Notes: a model not told the origin generated them from the sequence alone. A DNA stretch of 64,000 nucleotides from Astropecten irregularis (GCA_963971285.1 OZ020254.1:15840932-15904931); one strand, 5' to 3'. Positions 29,221-46,872 are shown, numbered from the stretch's first letter. Program-made: numbers and translations.

Positions 29221-29643
<423 letters not shown>

Positions 29644-30354
29644 TCAGTATGATGAATTCGATTGGCTTGCTCTTGCTCTTAAAGAGACCAGGCGTTTCAA
29701 GGCCAACAATAGAACGCGATTTGATTGGACGCCTCGATATGTCGACGCTGTGATTGGATAGAGATTAGGCAACGCGATATCAGTAACTGTATTATTGTCG
29801 ATATCATTCTTATCTGTCCATGTCTTGCTCTTACTTGTCCTTTATATTATATAGGACGAAATATTAATATACACTATATCTTTCATCTTATTCTTTAATT
29901 TCTTGTGGAAAATGGTCGTTTCGAGATATCAAACAGAACATTTAGTAAACAGACAGACAAAAACATCTATTACAGCCTTATCCTTGGAAGGGACCCGTTG
30001 TATGTACTAATGATTGCAGATGCACGGAAAACGTTGCATCACAACGGATTATAGGCCCCACGTACATTTACACAACGGATGAAATGGTATGAAAACATAA
30101 AGACATGGCAGATTTTGCTGCAAGGTAATAATATTACTGAAAAGTAATCATATTGACATTAAAAGTGCAAATAAAAGGCCAACCCCATTTAAAAAATATA
30201 TGGATAATAAGGTAGATATATTCCAGAATTTAGATTTTTTTAAATTTTGCCCCCCCCCCCAGCCAAAAAGAAAAAGAGGAGAAAGAACTAAAATAAAGGA
30301 CTAAAACCTATTTTTATTCAGACAGTGACTTCATCTCTTTTTTGAAAATGTGGT

Positions 30355-30370
30355 GGCTCTGAAAAGAGCC
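30355..30370 (-). promoter_or_regulatory. Histone 3' stem-loop, H4 unit 7
   Basis: Canonical 16-mer with HDE. Confidence 0.95.
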
Positions 30371-30393
30371 GTTTTGATGTTTGCATTCAAGGT

Positions 30394-30723
<330 letters not shown>

Positions 30724-31489
30724 TTACGATTCAGTATGACTTCACGAATGATGATGAGGATGCCAACCTCAACCATTATCTTCTTTTTGCGGACGCAGTA
30801 GGAAGCATTCGTGCAGTTAATCAAAACCGCAAATAACATGCTACGCATAATGATGGATTCTATAGTATTCTCGTCAAGATCTTCTAGCACAAGTGTTATC
30901 CCCATATTTCCACCATTGTCGTCGTCATGGTTTAGCGCCATCAAAATCAAAACTATCCCCCCCCCGACCATCGCCAGCAAAAGAAATTCTCCCTGCGTCC
31001 ACAAATCAGCAGACGTGAATGCGAACACCGTCCCGGCCCATCATTCGTAAGTTTAACAAGACCATCCCAAAATAATAAAGAACTTAATAAGACATGCACT
31101 AAATTAATCATAAACCTAAGCACTGGAACGATAGAGACTGCGTGTAAAACTTATTGTTGACGGTACAAGGGACTGGCATGGTTGGATTGGACCGTTACGT
31201 ATATTGGGGGCGCTATACGCCGAAGGCGGTTGCCCGCTCTCGGTCGTAAAACGCACGAAAAACTCGGTGCGACCGTGAGGAACTTGAGACAAGTATTATA
31301 TCCCGAATTATCATTATTTCTACCACGAAGAGCCTTAAAATGTTACAATAAGTATTTCACACACAGAGACAAGTGCCCACCCACTCAAAAATGCCCAGGA
31401 GGTCTTACAAGTTTCATTAAAGTTATGATGTAGAAGGATTGAGACAAAGAGGCATACAGACAAGTTATACTCTTTTTTGAAAGTGTGGT

Positions 31490-31504
31490 GGCTCCGTTAG
31501 AGCC
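31490..31504 (-). promoter_or_regulatory. Variant stem-loop, H2A unit 7
   Basis: 15-nt H2A form, kept in the nonsense-bearing copy. Confidence 0.9.
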
Positions 31505-31536
31505 GTTTGGTTTGAAAATGTGTGCCGGTGCCGTTC

Positions 31537-31914
<378 letters not shown>

Positions 31915-32705
31915 GATTAGACTGTTTTCTTCGAAAGTGATGGTAGAAGGAGTTGTATATCGAATGACCCTCTGAATGATTCGCACGGTTAATATAGCGT
32001 TGCGATGGATCGGGGAAGCAAGTCAAAGCAACCAATCACATTGCGGGAGTCACTCACGGATGGGTGCCCTCACTCAAGTTCGTCGGCGCCCCTGCATCTT
32101 CTGCCCCCCTCACGGGTGCATCTCTTGGCAAGCGGGAAAACATTAGTTATAACCATCAAAACGTATAGCATGAACCGCGTTGCACAGAACGCCCCGCTAA
32201 TCGAATGTACTACATCTGAAATGTTGATGGGCCTATGTCCCCCTCTTTTAGTTTTCTCTTTCCCGTGAACAACTTTATGTCCGTAGTTTATACGCGTGTG
32301 TTTTAAAGCATGAACAAGTAATGCTAAGAATAACTGGCGTAAACTTTGTATTGTCCACCGTTCAAATCTTAACTCATTAAGCCAACTATACTATCAGATA
32401 AAAAAAAAACTTGGCCGAACAATAATTGGAAACAGGTATCTTTTTGGAAATTGATTAATGTCCAATATTGAAAATGCCTTTTTTTTTGCTATTGATTTCC
32501 TATTATGAGATCCGATAAGATTGTGTTAATATAATTCCCTCAGAATTCATGCAATTGTTCCCAAATATATATAAGCCCGTCTGAAATAGCAACAATAAGG
32601 GGGGGGGGACATCTCATATCACATTATTAAACAAACAACTCAAGCAATAGTTATAAGAAAACTAGGACAGCAGTACATGTTTTATCTCTTTTTTGAAGTT
32701 GGGGT

Positions 32706-32721
32706 GGCTCTGAAAAGAGCC
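32706..32721 (-). promoter_or_regulatory. Histone 3' stem-loop, H2B unit 8
   Basis: Canonical 16-mer with HDE. Confidence 0.95.
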
Positions 32722-32745
32722 GGTTTGATTGATTCCTTCCGTGGT

Positions 32746-33114
32746 TTACTTGGAAGTCGTGTACTTGGTGACGGCCTTGGTGCCTTCGCTGACCGCGTGC
32801 TTGGCCAGTTCTCCTGGAAGGAGGAGACGGACGGCAGTCTGGACCTCTCGGCTGGAAATGGTGGACTTCTTGTTGTACAGTGCAAGACGGGATGACTCTG
32901 CAGCAATGCGCTCGAATATATCATTCACAAAACTGTTCATGATACTCATGGCGCGGCTTGAGATTCCTGTGTCGGGATGTACCTGCTTCATAACCTTGTA
33001 AATGTAGATGCCGTAACTCTCCTTACGACGTCGGCGTCTCTTTCTGTCTGTTCGAGCCGGAGCCTTGGTGTTTCCGGCTTTCTTCTGGCCCTTTCCGCTA
33101 ACTTTAGGAGGCAT
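32746..33114 (-). CDS. H2B: Histone H2B (unit 8)
   Basis: 122 residues, majority protein. Cap motif 33147-33153, TATA 33176-33183, stem-loop 32706-32721. Confidence 0.98.
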   Translation of the reverse strand: MPPKVSGKGQKKAGNTKAPARTDRKRRRRRKESYGIYIYKVMKQVHPDTGISSRAMSIMNSFVNDIFERIAAESSRLALYNKKSTISSREVQTAVRLLLPGELAKHAVSEGTKAVTKYTTSK

Positions 33115-33874
33115 GGTGGTTTCTGCAATGCTTGGAGAGTAGAAAACGAATGATGGTCCACTGAGCCGCACCTAGCTTTTATGCACTTGGCTTGGGATTC
33201 TGGAAATTCTGGTGCATTGTTTAAATTTCTAGAGTGCGGGAACTTGCGTATCGTTTACTCACTGATCCGTTGCAGAATGCAGGACAACGCAAAGCCTGTC
33301 ACTCATTGGTCGTCAAGCGAGAGGCGATGGAGAAAAGTTATACATGTCATATTTTCAAAATTATTCCAGGTCGTTTATCGAAGAGAAGAATTAGAGGGAT
33401 AGAAATTTCAACAGGCAGGAGAGGGTCTTGAATTGCCTTCCGAGTATCCACGTTAATGATATAAATTATCTCAGAAACACCGAATGTTTTCATGGTTACA
33501 TGGAATTCAACGATAGACTTTCAAGGAAACTTGAAATTCAATGTTAATGTATCTCAGTAATACGAAAAGTTATCTGAAGTCATCTTAGTGATACTGAATT
33601 CAATTATTTGTTATCAATGCATTGCATGTTCCTAAAACTACTTATACCTGACAATGGACAGGCTTTGATAAAATATGTATTTAAAAACTGGCCTAGTACC
33701 CATGTGGACTCTAACCCGGGACGACCAAATCAACAACCTAAGCCCAAATAAAAATGCATGTAATAATAATATGTATAAAGCTAGATTGAAAAACTGTTAT
33801 TTATATCGGCATAATTTATATAAGCAACAACGTTTCAGGGACAGACATATCAGACTCTCTTTTGAAGAAGTGGT

Positions 33875-33890
33875 GGCTCTGAAAAGAGCC
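33875..33890 (-). promoter_or_regulatory. Histone 3' stem-loop, H3 unit 8
   Basis: Canonical 16-mer with HDE. Confidence 0.95.
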
Positions 33891-33916
33891 GTTAGGTTTA
33901 TTTTGGGTTTCCAGAT

Positions 33917-34339
<423 letters not shown>

Positions 34340-35057
34340 TCAGTATGATGAATTCGATTGGCTTGCTCTTGCTCTTAAAGAGACCAGGCGTTTCAAGGCC
34401 AACAATAGAACGCGATTTGATTGGACGCCTCGATATGTCGACGCTGTGATTGGATAGAGATTATGCAACGCGATATCAGTAACTGTATTATTGTCGATAT
34501 CATTCTTATCTGTCCATGTCTTGCTCTTACTTGTCCTTTATATTATATAGGACGAAATATTAATATACACTATATCTTTCATCTTATTCTTTAATTTCTT
34601 GTGGAAAATGGTCGTTTCGAGATATCAAACAGAACATTTAGTAAACAGACAGACAAAAACATCTATTACAGCCTTATCCTTGGAAGGGACCCGTTGTATG
34701 TACTAATGATTGCAGATGCACGGAAAACGTTGCATCACAACGGATTATAGGCCCCACGTACATTTACACAACGGATGAAATGGTATGAAAACATAAAGAC
34801 ATGGCAGATTTTGCTGCAAGGTAATAATATTACTGAAAAGTAATCATATTGACATTAAAAGTGCAAATAAAAGGCCAACCCCATTTAAAAAATATATGGA
34901 TAATAAGGTAGATATATTCCAGAATTTAGATTTTTTTAAATTTTATTTTGCCCCCCCCCCCCCAGCCAAAAAGAAAAAGAGGAGAAAGAACTAAAATAAA
35001 GGACTAAAACCTATTTTTATTCAGACAGTGACTTCATCTCTTTTTTGAAAATGTGGT

Positions 35058-35073
35058 GGCTCTGAAAAGAGCC
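35058..35073 (-). promoter_or_regulatory. Histone 3' stem-loop, H4 unit 8
   Basis: Canonical 16-mer with HDE, kept in the frameshifted copy. Confidence 0.95.
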
Positions 35074-35096
35074 GTTTTGATGTTTGCATTCAAGGT

Positions 35097-35855
<759 letters not shown>

Positions 35856-36194
35856 TTATTGTTGACGGTACAAGGGACTGGCATGGTTGGATTGGACCGT
35901 TACGTATATTGGGGGCGCTATACGCCGAAGGCGGTTGCCCGCTCTCGGTCGTAAAACGCACGAAAAACTCGGTGCGACCGTGAGGAACTTGAGACAAGTA
36001 TTATATCCCGAATTATCATTATTTCTACCACGAAGAGCCTTAAAATGTTACAATAAGTATTTCACACACAGAGACAAGTGCCCACCCACTCAAAAATGCC
36101 CAGGAGGTCTTACAAGTTTCATTAAAGTTATGATGTAGAAGGATTGAGACAAAGAGGCATACAGACAAGTTATACTCTTTTTTGAAAGTGTGGT

Positions 36195-36209
36195 GGCTCC
36201 GTTAGAGCC
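36195..36209 (-). promoter_or_regulatory. Variant stem-loop, H2A unit 8
   Basis: 15-nt H2A form. Confidence 0.9.
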
Positions 36210-36241
36210 GTTTGGTTTGAAAATGTGTGCCGGTGCCGTTC

Positions 36242-36619
36242 TCATGTTGAACTTTTGGCTGTCTTCTTGGGCAGGAGGACAGCTTGGATGTTGGGAAGTA
36301 CACCTCCTTGGGCGATCGTAACACCGCTCAACAGCTTGTTCAACTCTTCATCGTTACGAACGGCCAGTTGCAGGTGACGAGGATTGATCCTTGACTTTTT
36401 GTTGTCACGTGCAGCATTGCCAGCCAGCTCCAAGATCTCTGCCGTCAGGTACTCCATCACGGCTGCCAGGTAGACGGGGGCACCGGCTCCCACACGTTGG
36501 GCATAGTTACCCTTGCGCAAATACCGGTGGACACGACCGACTGGAAATTGAAGGCCCGCTCGTGCAGATCTGCTCTTGGCTTTGCTCCTAGCTTTGCCGC
36601 TCTTTCCACGTCCAGACAT
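36242..36619 (-). CDS. H2A: Histone H2A (unit 8)
   Basis: 125 residues, majority protein. Cap motif 36666-36672, TATA 36694-36701, 15-nt stem-loop 36195-36209. Confidence 0.98.
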   Translation of the reverse strand: MSGRGKSGKARSKAKSRSARAGLQFPVGRVHRYLRKGNYAQRVGAGAPVYLAAVMEYLTAEILELAGNAARDNKKSRINPRHLQLAVRNDEELNKLLSGVTIAQGGVLPNIQAVLLPKKTAKSST

Positions 36620-37412
36620 GATTAGACTGTTTTCTTCGAAAGTGATGGTAGAAGGAGTTGTATATCGAATGACCCCCTGAATGATTCGCACGGTTAATAT
36701 AGCGTTGCGATGGATCGGGGAAGCAAGTCAAAGCAACCAATCACATTGCGGGAGTCACTCACGGATGGGTGCCCTCACTCAAGTTCGTCGGCGCCCCTGC
36801 ATCTTCTGCCCCCCTCACGGGTGCATCTCTTGGCAAGCGGGAAAACATTAGTTATAACCATCAAAACGTATAGCATGAACCGCGTTGCACAGAACGCCCC
36901 GCTAATCGAATGTACTACATCTGAAATGTTGATGGGCCTATGTCCCCCTCTTTTAGTTTTCTCTTTCCCGTGAACAACTTTATGTCCGTAGTTTATACGC
37001 GTGTGTTTTAAAGCATGAACAAGTAATGCTAAGAATAACTGGCGTAAACTTTGTATTGTCCACCGTTCAAATCTTAACTCATTAAGCCAACTATACTATC
37101 AGATAAAAAAAAAAACTTGGCCGAACAATAATTGGAAACAGGTATCTTTTTGGAAATTGATTAATGTCCAATATTGAAAATGCCTTTTTTTTTGCTATTG
37201 ATTTCCTATTATGAGATCCGATAAGATTGTGTTAATATAATTCCCTCAGAATTCATGCAATTGTTCCCAAATATATATAAGCCCGTCTGAAATAGCAACA
37301 ATAAGGGGGGGGGGGACATCTCATATCACATTATTAAACAAACAACTCAAGCAATAGTTATAAGAAAACTAGGACAGCAGTACATGTTTTATCTCTTTTT
37401 TGAAGTTGGGGT

Positions 37413-37428
37413 GGCTCTGAAAAGAGCC
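37413..37428 (-). promoter_or_regulatory. Histone 3' stem-loop, H2B unit 9
   Basis: Canonical 16-mer with HDE. Confidence 0.95.
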
Positions 37429-37452
37429 GGTTTGATTGATTCCTTCCGTGGT

Positions 37453-37821
37453 TTACTTGGAAGTCGTGTACTTGGTGACGGCCTTGGTGCCTTCGCTGAC
37501 CGCGTGCTTGGCCAGTTCTCCTGGAAGGAGGAGACGGACGGCAGTCTGGACCTCTCGGCTGGAAATGGTGGACTTCTTGTTGTACAGTGCAAGACGGGAT
37601 GACTCTGCAGCAATGCGCTCGAATATATCATTCACAAAACTGTTCATGATACTCATGGCGCGGCTTGAGATTCCTGTGTCGGGATGTACCTGCTTCATAA
37701 CCTTGTAAATGTAGATGCCGTAACTCTCCTTACGACGTCGGCGTCTCTTTCTGTCTGTTCGAGCCGGAGCCTTGGTGTTTCCGGCTTTCTTCTGGCCCTT
37801 TCCGCTAACTTTAGGAGGCAT
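37453..37821 (-). CDS. H2B: Histone H2B (unit 9)
   Basis: 122 residues, majority protein. Cap motif 37854-37860, TATA 37883-37890, stem-loop 37413-37428. Confidence 0.98.
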   Translation of the reverse strand: MPPKVSGKGQKKAGNTKAPARTDRKRRRRRKESYGIYIYKVMKQVHPDTGISSRAMSIMNSFVNDIFERIAAESSRLALYNKKSTISSREVQTAVRLLLPGELAKHAVSEGTKAVTKYTTSK

Positions 37822-38581
37822 GGTGGTTTCTGCAATGCTTGGAGAGTAGAAAACGAATGATGGTCCACTGAGCCGCACCTAGCTTTTATGCACTTGGCTT
37901 GGGATTCTGGAAATTCTGGTGCATTGTTTAAATTTCTAGAGTGCGGGAACTTGCGTATCGTTTACTCACTGATCCGTTGCAGAATGCAGGACAACGCAAA
38001 GCCTGTCACTCATTGGTCGTCAAGCGAGAGGCGATGGAGAAAAGTTATACATGTCATATTTTCAAAATTATTCCAGGTCGTTTATCGAAGAGAAGAATTA
38101 GAGGGATAGAAATTTCAACAGGCAGGAGAGGGTCTTGAATTGCCTTCCGAGTATCCACGTTAATGATATAAATTATCTCAGAAACACCGAATGTTTTCAT
38201 GGTTACATGGAATTCAACGATAGACTTTCAAGGAAACTTGAAATTCAATGTTAATGTATCTTAGTAATACGAAAAGTTATCTGAAGTCATCTTAGTGATA
38301 CTGAATTCAATTATTTGTTATCAATGCATTGCATGTTCCTAAAACTACTTATACCTGACAATGGACAGGCTTTGATAAAATATGTATTTAAAAACTGGCC
38401 TAGTACCCATGTGGACTCTAACCCGGGACGACCAAATCAACAACCTAAGCCCAAATAAAAATGCATGTAATAATAATATGTATAAAGCTAGATTGAATAA
38501 CTGTTATTTATATCGGCATAATTTATATAAGCAACAACGTTTCAGGGACAGACATATCAGACTCTCTTTTGAAGAAGTGGT

Positions 38582-38597
38582 GGCTCTGAAAAGAGCC
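38582..38597 (-). promoter_or_regulatory. Histone 3' stem-loop, H3 unit 9
   Basis: Canonical 16-mer with HDE. Confidence 0.95.
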
Positions 38598-38623
38598 GTT
38601 AGGTTTATTTTGGGTTTCCAGAT

Positions 38624-39046
<423 letters not shown>

Positions 39047-39762
39047 TCAGTATGATGAATTCGATTGGCTTGCTCTTGCTCTTAAAGAGACCAGGCGTTT
39101 CAAGGCCAACAATAGAACGCGATTTGATTGGACGCCTCGATATGTCGACGCTGTGATTGGATAGAGATTAGGCAACGCGATATCAGTAACTGTATTATTG
39201 TCGATATCATTCTTATCTGTCCATGTCTTGCTCTTACTTGTCCTTTATATTATATAGGACGAAATATTAATATACACTATATCTTTCATCTTATTCTTTA
39301 ATTTCTTGTGGAAAATGGTCGTTTCGAGATATCAAACAGAACATTTAGTAAACAGACAGACAAAAACATCTATTACAGCCTTATCCTTGGAAGGGACCCG
39401 TTGTATGTACTAATGATTGCAGATGCACGGAAAACGTTGCATCACAACGGATTATAGGCCCCACGTACATTTACACAACGGATGAAATGGTATGAAAACA
39501 TAAAGACATGGCAGATTTTGCTGCAAGGTAATAATATTACTGAAAAGTAATCATATTGACATTAAAAGTGCAAATAAAAGGCCAACCCCATTTAAAAAAT
39601 ATATGGATAATAAAGGATATATTCCAGAATTTAGATTTTTTTAAATTTTATTTTGCCCCCCCCCCCCCAGCCAAAAAGAAAAAGAGGAGAAAGAACTAAA
39701 ATAAAGGACTAAAACCTATTTTTATTCAGACAGTGACTTCATCTCTTTTTTGAAAATGTGGT

Positions 39763-39778
39763 GGCTCTGAAAAGAGCC
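39763..39778 (-). promoter_or_regulatory. Histone 3' stem-loop, H4 unit 9
   Basis: Canonical 16-mer with HDE. Confidence 0.95.
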
Positions 39779-39801
39779 GTTTTGATGTTTGCATTCAAGG
39801 T

Positions 39802-40131
<330 letters not shown>

Positions 40132-40900
40132 TTACGATTCAGTATGACTTCACGAATGATGATGAGGATGCCAACCTCAACCATTATCTTCTTTTTGCGG
40201 ACGCAGTAGGAAGCATTCGTGCAGTTAATCAAAACCGCAAATAACATGCTACGCATAATGATGGATTCTATAGTATTCTCGTCAAGATCTTCTAGCACAA
40301 GTGTTATCCCCATATTTCCACCATTGTCGTCGTCATGGTTTAGCGCCATCAAAATCAAAACTATCCCCCCCCCCCCGACCATCGCCAGCAAAAGAAATTC
40401 TCCCTGCGTCCACAAATCAGCAGACGTGAATGCGAACACCGTCCCGGCCCATCATTCGTAAGTTTAACAAGACCATCCCAAAATAATAAAGAACTTAATA
40501 AGACATGCACTAAATTAATCATAAACCTAAGCACTGGAACGATAGAGACTGCGTGTAAAACTTATTGTTGACGGTACAAGGGACTGGCATGGTTGGATTG
40601 GACCGTTACGTATATTGGGGGCGCTATACGCCGAAGGCGGTTGCCCGCTCTCGGTCGTAAAACGCACGAAAAACTCGGTGCGACCGTGAGGAACTTGAGA
40701 CAAGTATTATATCCCGAATTATCATTATTTCTACCACGAAGAGCCTTAAAATGTTACAATAAGTATTTCACACACAGAGACAAGTGCCCACCCACTCAAA
40801 AATGCCCAGGAGGTCTTACAAGTTTCATTAAAGTTATGATGTAGAAGGATTGAGACAAAGAGGCATACAGACAAGTTATACTCTTTTTTGAAAGTGTGGT

Positions 40901-40915
40901 GGCTCCGTTAGAGCC
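40901..40915 (-). promoter_or_regulatory. Variant stem-loop, H2A unit 9
   Basis: 15-nt H2A form. Confidence 0.9.
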
Positions 40916-40947
40916 GTTTGGTTTGAAAATGTGTGCCGGTGCCGTTC

Positions 40948-41325
40948 TCATGTTGAACTTTTGGCTGTCTTCTTGGGCAGGAGGACAGCTTGGATGTTGG
41001 GAAGTACACCTCCTTGGGCGATCGTAACACCGCTCAACAGCTTGTTCAACTCTTCATCGTTACGAACGGCCAGTTGCAGGTGACGAGGATTGATCCTTGA
41101 CTTTTTGTTGTCACGTGCAGCATTGCCAGCCAGCTCCAAGATCTCTGCCGTCAGGTACTCCATCACGGCTGCCAGGTAGACGGGGGCACCGGCTCCCACA
41201 CGTTGGGCATAGTTACCCTTGCGCAAATACCGGTGGACACGACCGACTGGAAATTGAAGGCCCGCTCGTGCAGATCTGCTCTTGGCTTTGCTCCTAGCTT
41301 TGCCGCTCTTTCCACGTCCAGACAT
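40948..41325 (-). CDS. H2A: Histone H2A (unit 9)
   Basis: 125 residues, majority protein. Cap motif 41372-41378, TATA 41400-41407, 15-nt stem-loop 40901-40915. Confidence 0.98.
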   Translation of the reverse strand: MSGRGKSGKARSKAKSRSARAGLQFPVGRVHRYLRKGNYAQRVGAGAPVYLAAVMEYLTAEILELAGNAARDNKKSRINPRHLQLAVRNDEELNKLLSGVTIAQGGVLPNIQAVLLPKKTAKSST

Positions 41326-42117
41326 GATTAGACTGTTTTCTTCGAAAGTGATGGTAGAAGGAGTTGTATATCGAATGACCCCCTGAATGATTCGCACGGT
41401 TAATATAGCGTTGCGATGGATCGGGGAAGCAAGTCAAAGCAACCAATCACATTGCGGGAGTCACTCACGGATGGGTGCCCTCACTCAAGTTCGTCGGCGC
41501 CCCTGCATCTTCTGCCCCCCTCACGGGTGCATCTCTTGGCAAGCGGGAAAACATTAGTTATAACCATCAAAACGTATAGCATGAACCGCGTTGCACAGAA
41601 CGCCCCGCTAATCGAATGTACTACATCTGAAATGTTGATGGGCCTATGTCCCCCTCTTTTAGTTTTCTCTTTCCCGTGAACAACTTTATGTCCGTAGTTT
41701 ATACGCGTGTGTTTTAAAGCATGAACAAGTAATGCTAAGAATAACTGGCGTAAACTTTGTATTGTCCACCGTTCAAATCTTAACTCATTAAGCCAACTAT
41801 ACTATCAGATAAAAAAAAAAACTTGGCCGAACAATAATTGGAAACAGGTATCTTTTTGGAAATTGATTAATGTCCAATATTGAAAATGCCTTTTTTTTTG
41901 CTATTGATTTCCTATTATGAGATCCGATAAGATTGTGTTAATATAATTCCCTCAGAATTCATGCAATTGTTCCCAAATATATATAAGCCCGTCTGAAATA
42001 GCAACAATAAGGGGGGGGGGACATCTCATATCACATTATTAAACAAACAACTCAAGCAATAGTTATAAGAAAACTAGGACAGCAGTACATGTTTTATCTC
42101 TTTTTTGAAGTTGGGGT

Positions 42118-42133
42118 GGCTCTGAAAAGAGCC
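42118..42133 (-). promoter_or_regulatory. Histone 3' stem-loop, H2B unit 10
   Basis: Canonical 16-mer with HDE. Confidence 0.95.
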
Positions 42134-42157
42134 GGTTTGATTGATTCCTTCCGTGGT

Positions 42158-42526
42158 TTACTTGGAAGTCGTGTACTTGGTGACGGCCTTGGTGCCTTCG
42201 CTGACCGCGTGCTTGGCCAGTTCTCCTGGAAGGAGGAGACGGACGGCAGTCTGGACCTCTCGGCTGGAAATGGTGGACTTCTTGTTGTACAGTGCAAGAC
42301 GGGATGACTCTGCAGCAATGCGCTCGAATATATCATTCACAAAACTGTTCATGATACTCATGGCGCGGCTTGAGATTCCTGTGTCGGGATGTACCTGCTT
42401 CATAACCTTGTAAATGTAGATGCCGTAACTCTCCTTACGACGTCGGCGTCTCTTTCTGTCTGTTCGAGCCGGAGCCTTGGTGTTTCCGGCTTTCTTCTGG
42501 CCCTTTCCGCTAACTTTAGGAGGCAT
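42158..42526 (-). CDS. H2B: Histone H2B (unit 10)
   Basis: 122 residues, majority protein. Cap motif 42559-42565, TATA 42588-42595, stem-loop 42118-42133. Confidence 0.98.
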   Translation of the reverse strand: MPPKVSGKGQKKAGNTKAPARTDRKRRRRRKESYGIYIYKVMKQVHPDTGISSRAMSIMNSFVNDIFERIAAESSRLALYNKKSTISSREVQTAVRLLLPGELAKHAVSEGTKAVTKYTTSK

Positions 42527-43286
42527 GGTGGTTTCTGCAATGCTTGGAGAGTAGAAAACGAATGATGGTCCACTGAGCCGCACCTAGCTTTTATGCACTT
42601 GGCTTGGGATTCTGGAAATTCTGGTGCATTGTTTAAATTTCTAGAGTGCGGGAACTTGCGTATCGTTTACTCACTGATCCGTTGCAGAATGCAGGACAAC
42701 GCAAAGCCTGTCACTCATTGGTCGTCAAGCGAGAGGCGATGGAGAAAAGTTATACATGTCATATTTTCAAAATTATTCCAGGTCGTTTATCGAAGAGAAG
42801 AATTAGAGGGATAGAAATTTCAACAGGCAGGAGAGGGTCTTGAATTGCCTTCCGAGTATCCACGTTAATGATATAAATTATCTCAGAAACACCGAATGTT
42901 TTCATGGTTACATGGAATTCAACGATAGACTTTCAAGGAAACTTGAAATTCAATGTTAATGTATCTCAGTAATACGAAAAGTTATCTGAAGTCATCTTAG
43001 TGATACTGAATTCAATTATTTGTTATCAATGCATTGCATGTTCCTAAAACTACTTATACCTGACAATGGACAGGCTTTGATAAAATATGTATTTAAAAAC
43101 TGGCCTAGTACCCATGTGGACTCTAACCCGGGACGACCAAATCAACAACCTAAGCCCAAATAAAAATGCATGTAATAATAATATGTATAAAGCTAGATTG
43201 AATAACTGTTATTTATATCGGCATAATTTATATAAGCAACAACGTTTCAGGGACAGACATATCAGACTCTCTTTTGAAGAAGTGGT

Positions 43287-43302
43287 GGCTCTGAAAAGAG
43301 CC
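43287..43302 (-). promoter_or_regulatory. Histone 3' stem-loop, H3 unit 10
   Basis: Canonical 16-mer with HDE. Confidence 0.95.
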
Positions 43303-43328
43303 GTTAGGTTTATTTTGGGTTTCCAGAT

Positions 43329-43751
<423 letters not shown>

Positions 43752-44469
43752 TCAGTATGATGAATTCGATTGGCTTGCTCTTGCTCTTAAAGAGACCAGG
43801 CGTTTCAAGGCCAACAATAGAACGCGATTTGATTGGACGCCTCGATATGTCGACGCTGTGATTGGATAGAGATTAGGCAACGCGATATCAGTAACTGTAT
43901 TATTGTCGATATCATTCTTATCTGTCCATGTCTTGCTCTTACTTGTCCTTTATATTATATAGGACGAAATATTAATATACACTATATCTTTCATCTTATT
44001 CTTTAATTTCTTGTGGAAAATGGTCGTTTCGAGATATCAAACAGAACATTTAGTAAACAGACAGACAAAAACATCTATTACAGCCTTATCCTTGGAAGGG
44101 ACCCGTTGTATGTACTAATGATTGCAGATGCACGGAAAACGTTGCATCACAACGGATTATAGGCCCCACGTACATTTACACAACGGATGAAATGGTATGA
44201 AAACATAAAGACATGGCAGATTTTGCTGCAAGGTAATAATATTACTGAAAAGTAATCATATTGACATTAAAAGTGCAAATAAAAGGCCAACCCCATTTAA
44301 AAAATATATGGATAATAAAGGATATATTCCAGAATTTAGATTTTTTTAAATTTTATTTTGCCCCCCCCCCCCCCCAGCCAAAAAGAAAAAGAGGAGAAAG
44401 AACTAAAATAAAGGACTAAAACCTATTTTTATTCAGACAGTGACTTCATCTCTTTTTTGAAAATGTGGT

Positions 44470-44485
44470 GGCTCTGAAAAGAGCC
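44470..44485 (-). promoter_or_regulatory. Histone 3' stem-loop, H4 unit 10
   Basis: Canonical 16-mer with HDE. Confidence 0.95.
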
Positions 44486-44508
44486 GTTTTGATGTTTGCA
44501 TTCAAGGT

Positions 44509-44838
<330 letters not shown>

Positions 44839-45615
44839 TTACGATTCAGTATGACTTCACGAATGATGATGAGGATGCCAACCTCAACCATTATCTTCTT
44901 TTTGCGGACGCAGTAGGAAGCATTCGTGCAGTTAATCAAAACCGCAAATAACATGCTACGCATAATGATGGATTCTATAGTATTCTCGTCAAGATCTTCT
45001 AGCACAAGTGTTATCCCCATATTTCCACCATTGTCGTCGTCATGGTTTAGCGCCATCAAAATCAAAACTATCCCCCCCCCCCCCCCCCCCCGACCATCGC
45101 CAGCAAAAGAAATTCTCCCTGCGTCCACAAATCAGCAGACGTGAATGCGAACACCGTCCCGGCCCATCATTCGTAAGTTTAACAAGACCATCCCAAAATA
45201 ATAAAGAACTTAATAAGACATGCACTAAATTAATCATAAACCTAAGCACTGGAACGATAGAGACTGCGTGTAAAACTTATTGTTGACGGTACAAGGGACT
45301 GGCATGGTTGGATTGGACCGTTACGTATATTGGGGGCGCTATACGCCGAAGGCGGTTGCCCGCTCTCGGTCGTAAAACGCACGAAAAACTCGGTGCGACC
45401 GTGAGGAACTTGAGACAAGTATTATATCCCGAATTATCATTATTTCTACCACGAAGAGCCTTAAAATGTTACAATAAGTATTTCACACACAGAGACAAGT
45501 GCCCACCCACTCAAAAATGCCCAGGAGGTCTTACAAGTTTCATTAAAGTTATGATGTAGAAGGATTGAGACAAAGAGGCATACAGACAAGTTATACTCTT
45601 TTTTGAAAGTGTGGT

Positions 45616-45630
45616 GGCTCCGTTAGAGCC
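45616..45630 (-). promoter_or_regulatory. Variant stem-loop, H2A unit 10
   Basis: 15-nt H2A form. Confidence 0.9.
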
Positions 45631-45662
45631 GTTTGGTTTGAAAATGTGTGCCGGTGCCGTTC

Positions 45663-46040
45663 TCATGTTGAACTTTTGGCTGTCTTCTTGGGCAGGAGGA
45701 CAGCTTGGATGTTGGGAAGTACACCTCCTTGGGCGATCGTAACACCGCTCAACAGCTTGTTCAACTCTTCATCGTTACGAACGGCCAGTTGCAGGTGACG
45801 AGGATTGATCCTTGACTTTTTGTTGTCACGTGCAGCATTGCCAGCCAGCTCCAAGATCTCTGCCGTCAGGTACTCCATCACGGCTGCCAGGTAGACGGGG
45901 GCACCGGCTCCCACACGTTGGGCATAGTTACCCTTGCGCAAATACCGGTGGACACGACCGACTGGAAATTGAAGGCCCGCTCGTGCAGATCTGCTCTTGG
46001 CTTTGCTCCTAGCTTTGCCGCTCTTTCCACGTCCAGACAT
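45663..46040 (-). CDS. H2A: Histone H2A (unit 10)
   Basis: 125 residues, majority protein. Cap motif 46087-46093, TATA 46115-46122, 15-nt stem-loop 45616-45630. Confidence 0.98.
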   Translation of the reverse strand: MSGRGKSGKARSKAKSRSARAGLQFPVGRVHRYLRKGNYAQRVGAGAPVYLAAVMEYLTAEILELAGNAARDNKKSRINPRHLQLAVRNDEELNKLLSGVTIAQGGVLPNIQAVLLPKKTAKSST

Positions 46041-46832
46041 GATTAGACTGTTTTCTTCGAAAGTGATGGTAGAAGGAGTTGTATATCGAATGACCCCCTG
46101 AATGATTCGCACGGTTAATATAGCGTTGCGATGGATCGGGGAAGCAAGTCAAAGCAACCAATCACATTGCGGGAGTCACTCACGGATGGGTGCCCTCACT
46201 CAAGTTCGTCGGCGCCCCTGCATCTTCTGCCCCCCTCACGGGTGCATCTCTTGGCAAGCGGGAAAACATTAGTTATAACCATCAAAACGTATAGCATGAA
46301 CCGCGTTGCACAGAACGCCCCGCTAATCGAATGTACTACATCTGAAATGTTGATGGGCCTATGTCCCCCTCTTTTAGTTTTCTCTTTCCCGTGAACAACT
46401 TTATGTCCGTAGTTTATACGCGTGTGTTTTAAAGCATGAACAAGTAATGCTAAGAATAACTGGCGTAAACTTTGTATTGTCCACCGTTCAAATCTTAACT
46501 CATTAAGCCAACTATACTATCAGATAAAAAAAAAAACTTGGCCGAACAATAATTGGAAACAGGTATCTTTTTGGAAATTGATTAATGTCCAATATTGAAA
46601 ATGCCTTTTTTTTTGCTATTGATTTCCTATTATGAGATCCGATAAGATTGTGTTAATATAATTCCCTCAGAATTCATGCAATTGTTCCCAAATATATATA
46701 AGCCCGTCTGAAATAGCAACAATAAGGGGGGGGGGACATCTCATATCACATTATTAAACAAACAACTCAAGCAATAGTTATAAGAAAACTAGGACAGCAG
46801 TACATGTTTTATCTCTTTTTTGAAGTTGGGGT

Positions 46833-46848
46833 GGCTCTGAAAAGAGCC
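46833..46848 (-). promoter_or_regulatory. Histone 3' stem-loop, H2B unit 11
   Basis: Canonical 16-mer with HDE. Confidence 0.95.
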
Positions 46849-46872
46849 GGTTTGATTGATTCCTTCCGTGGT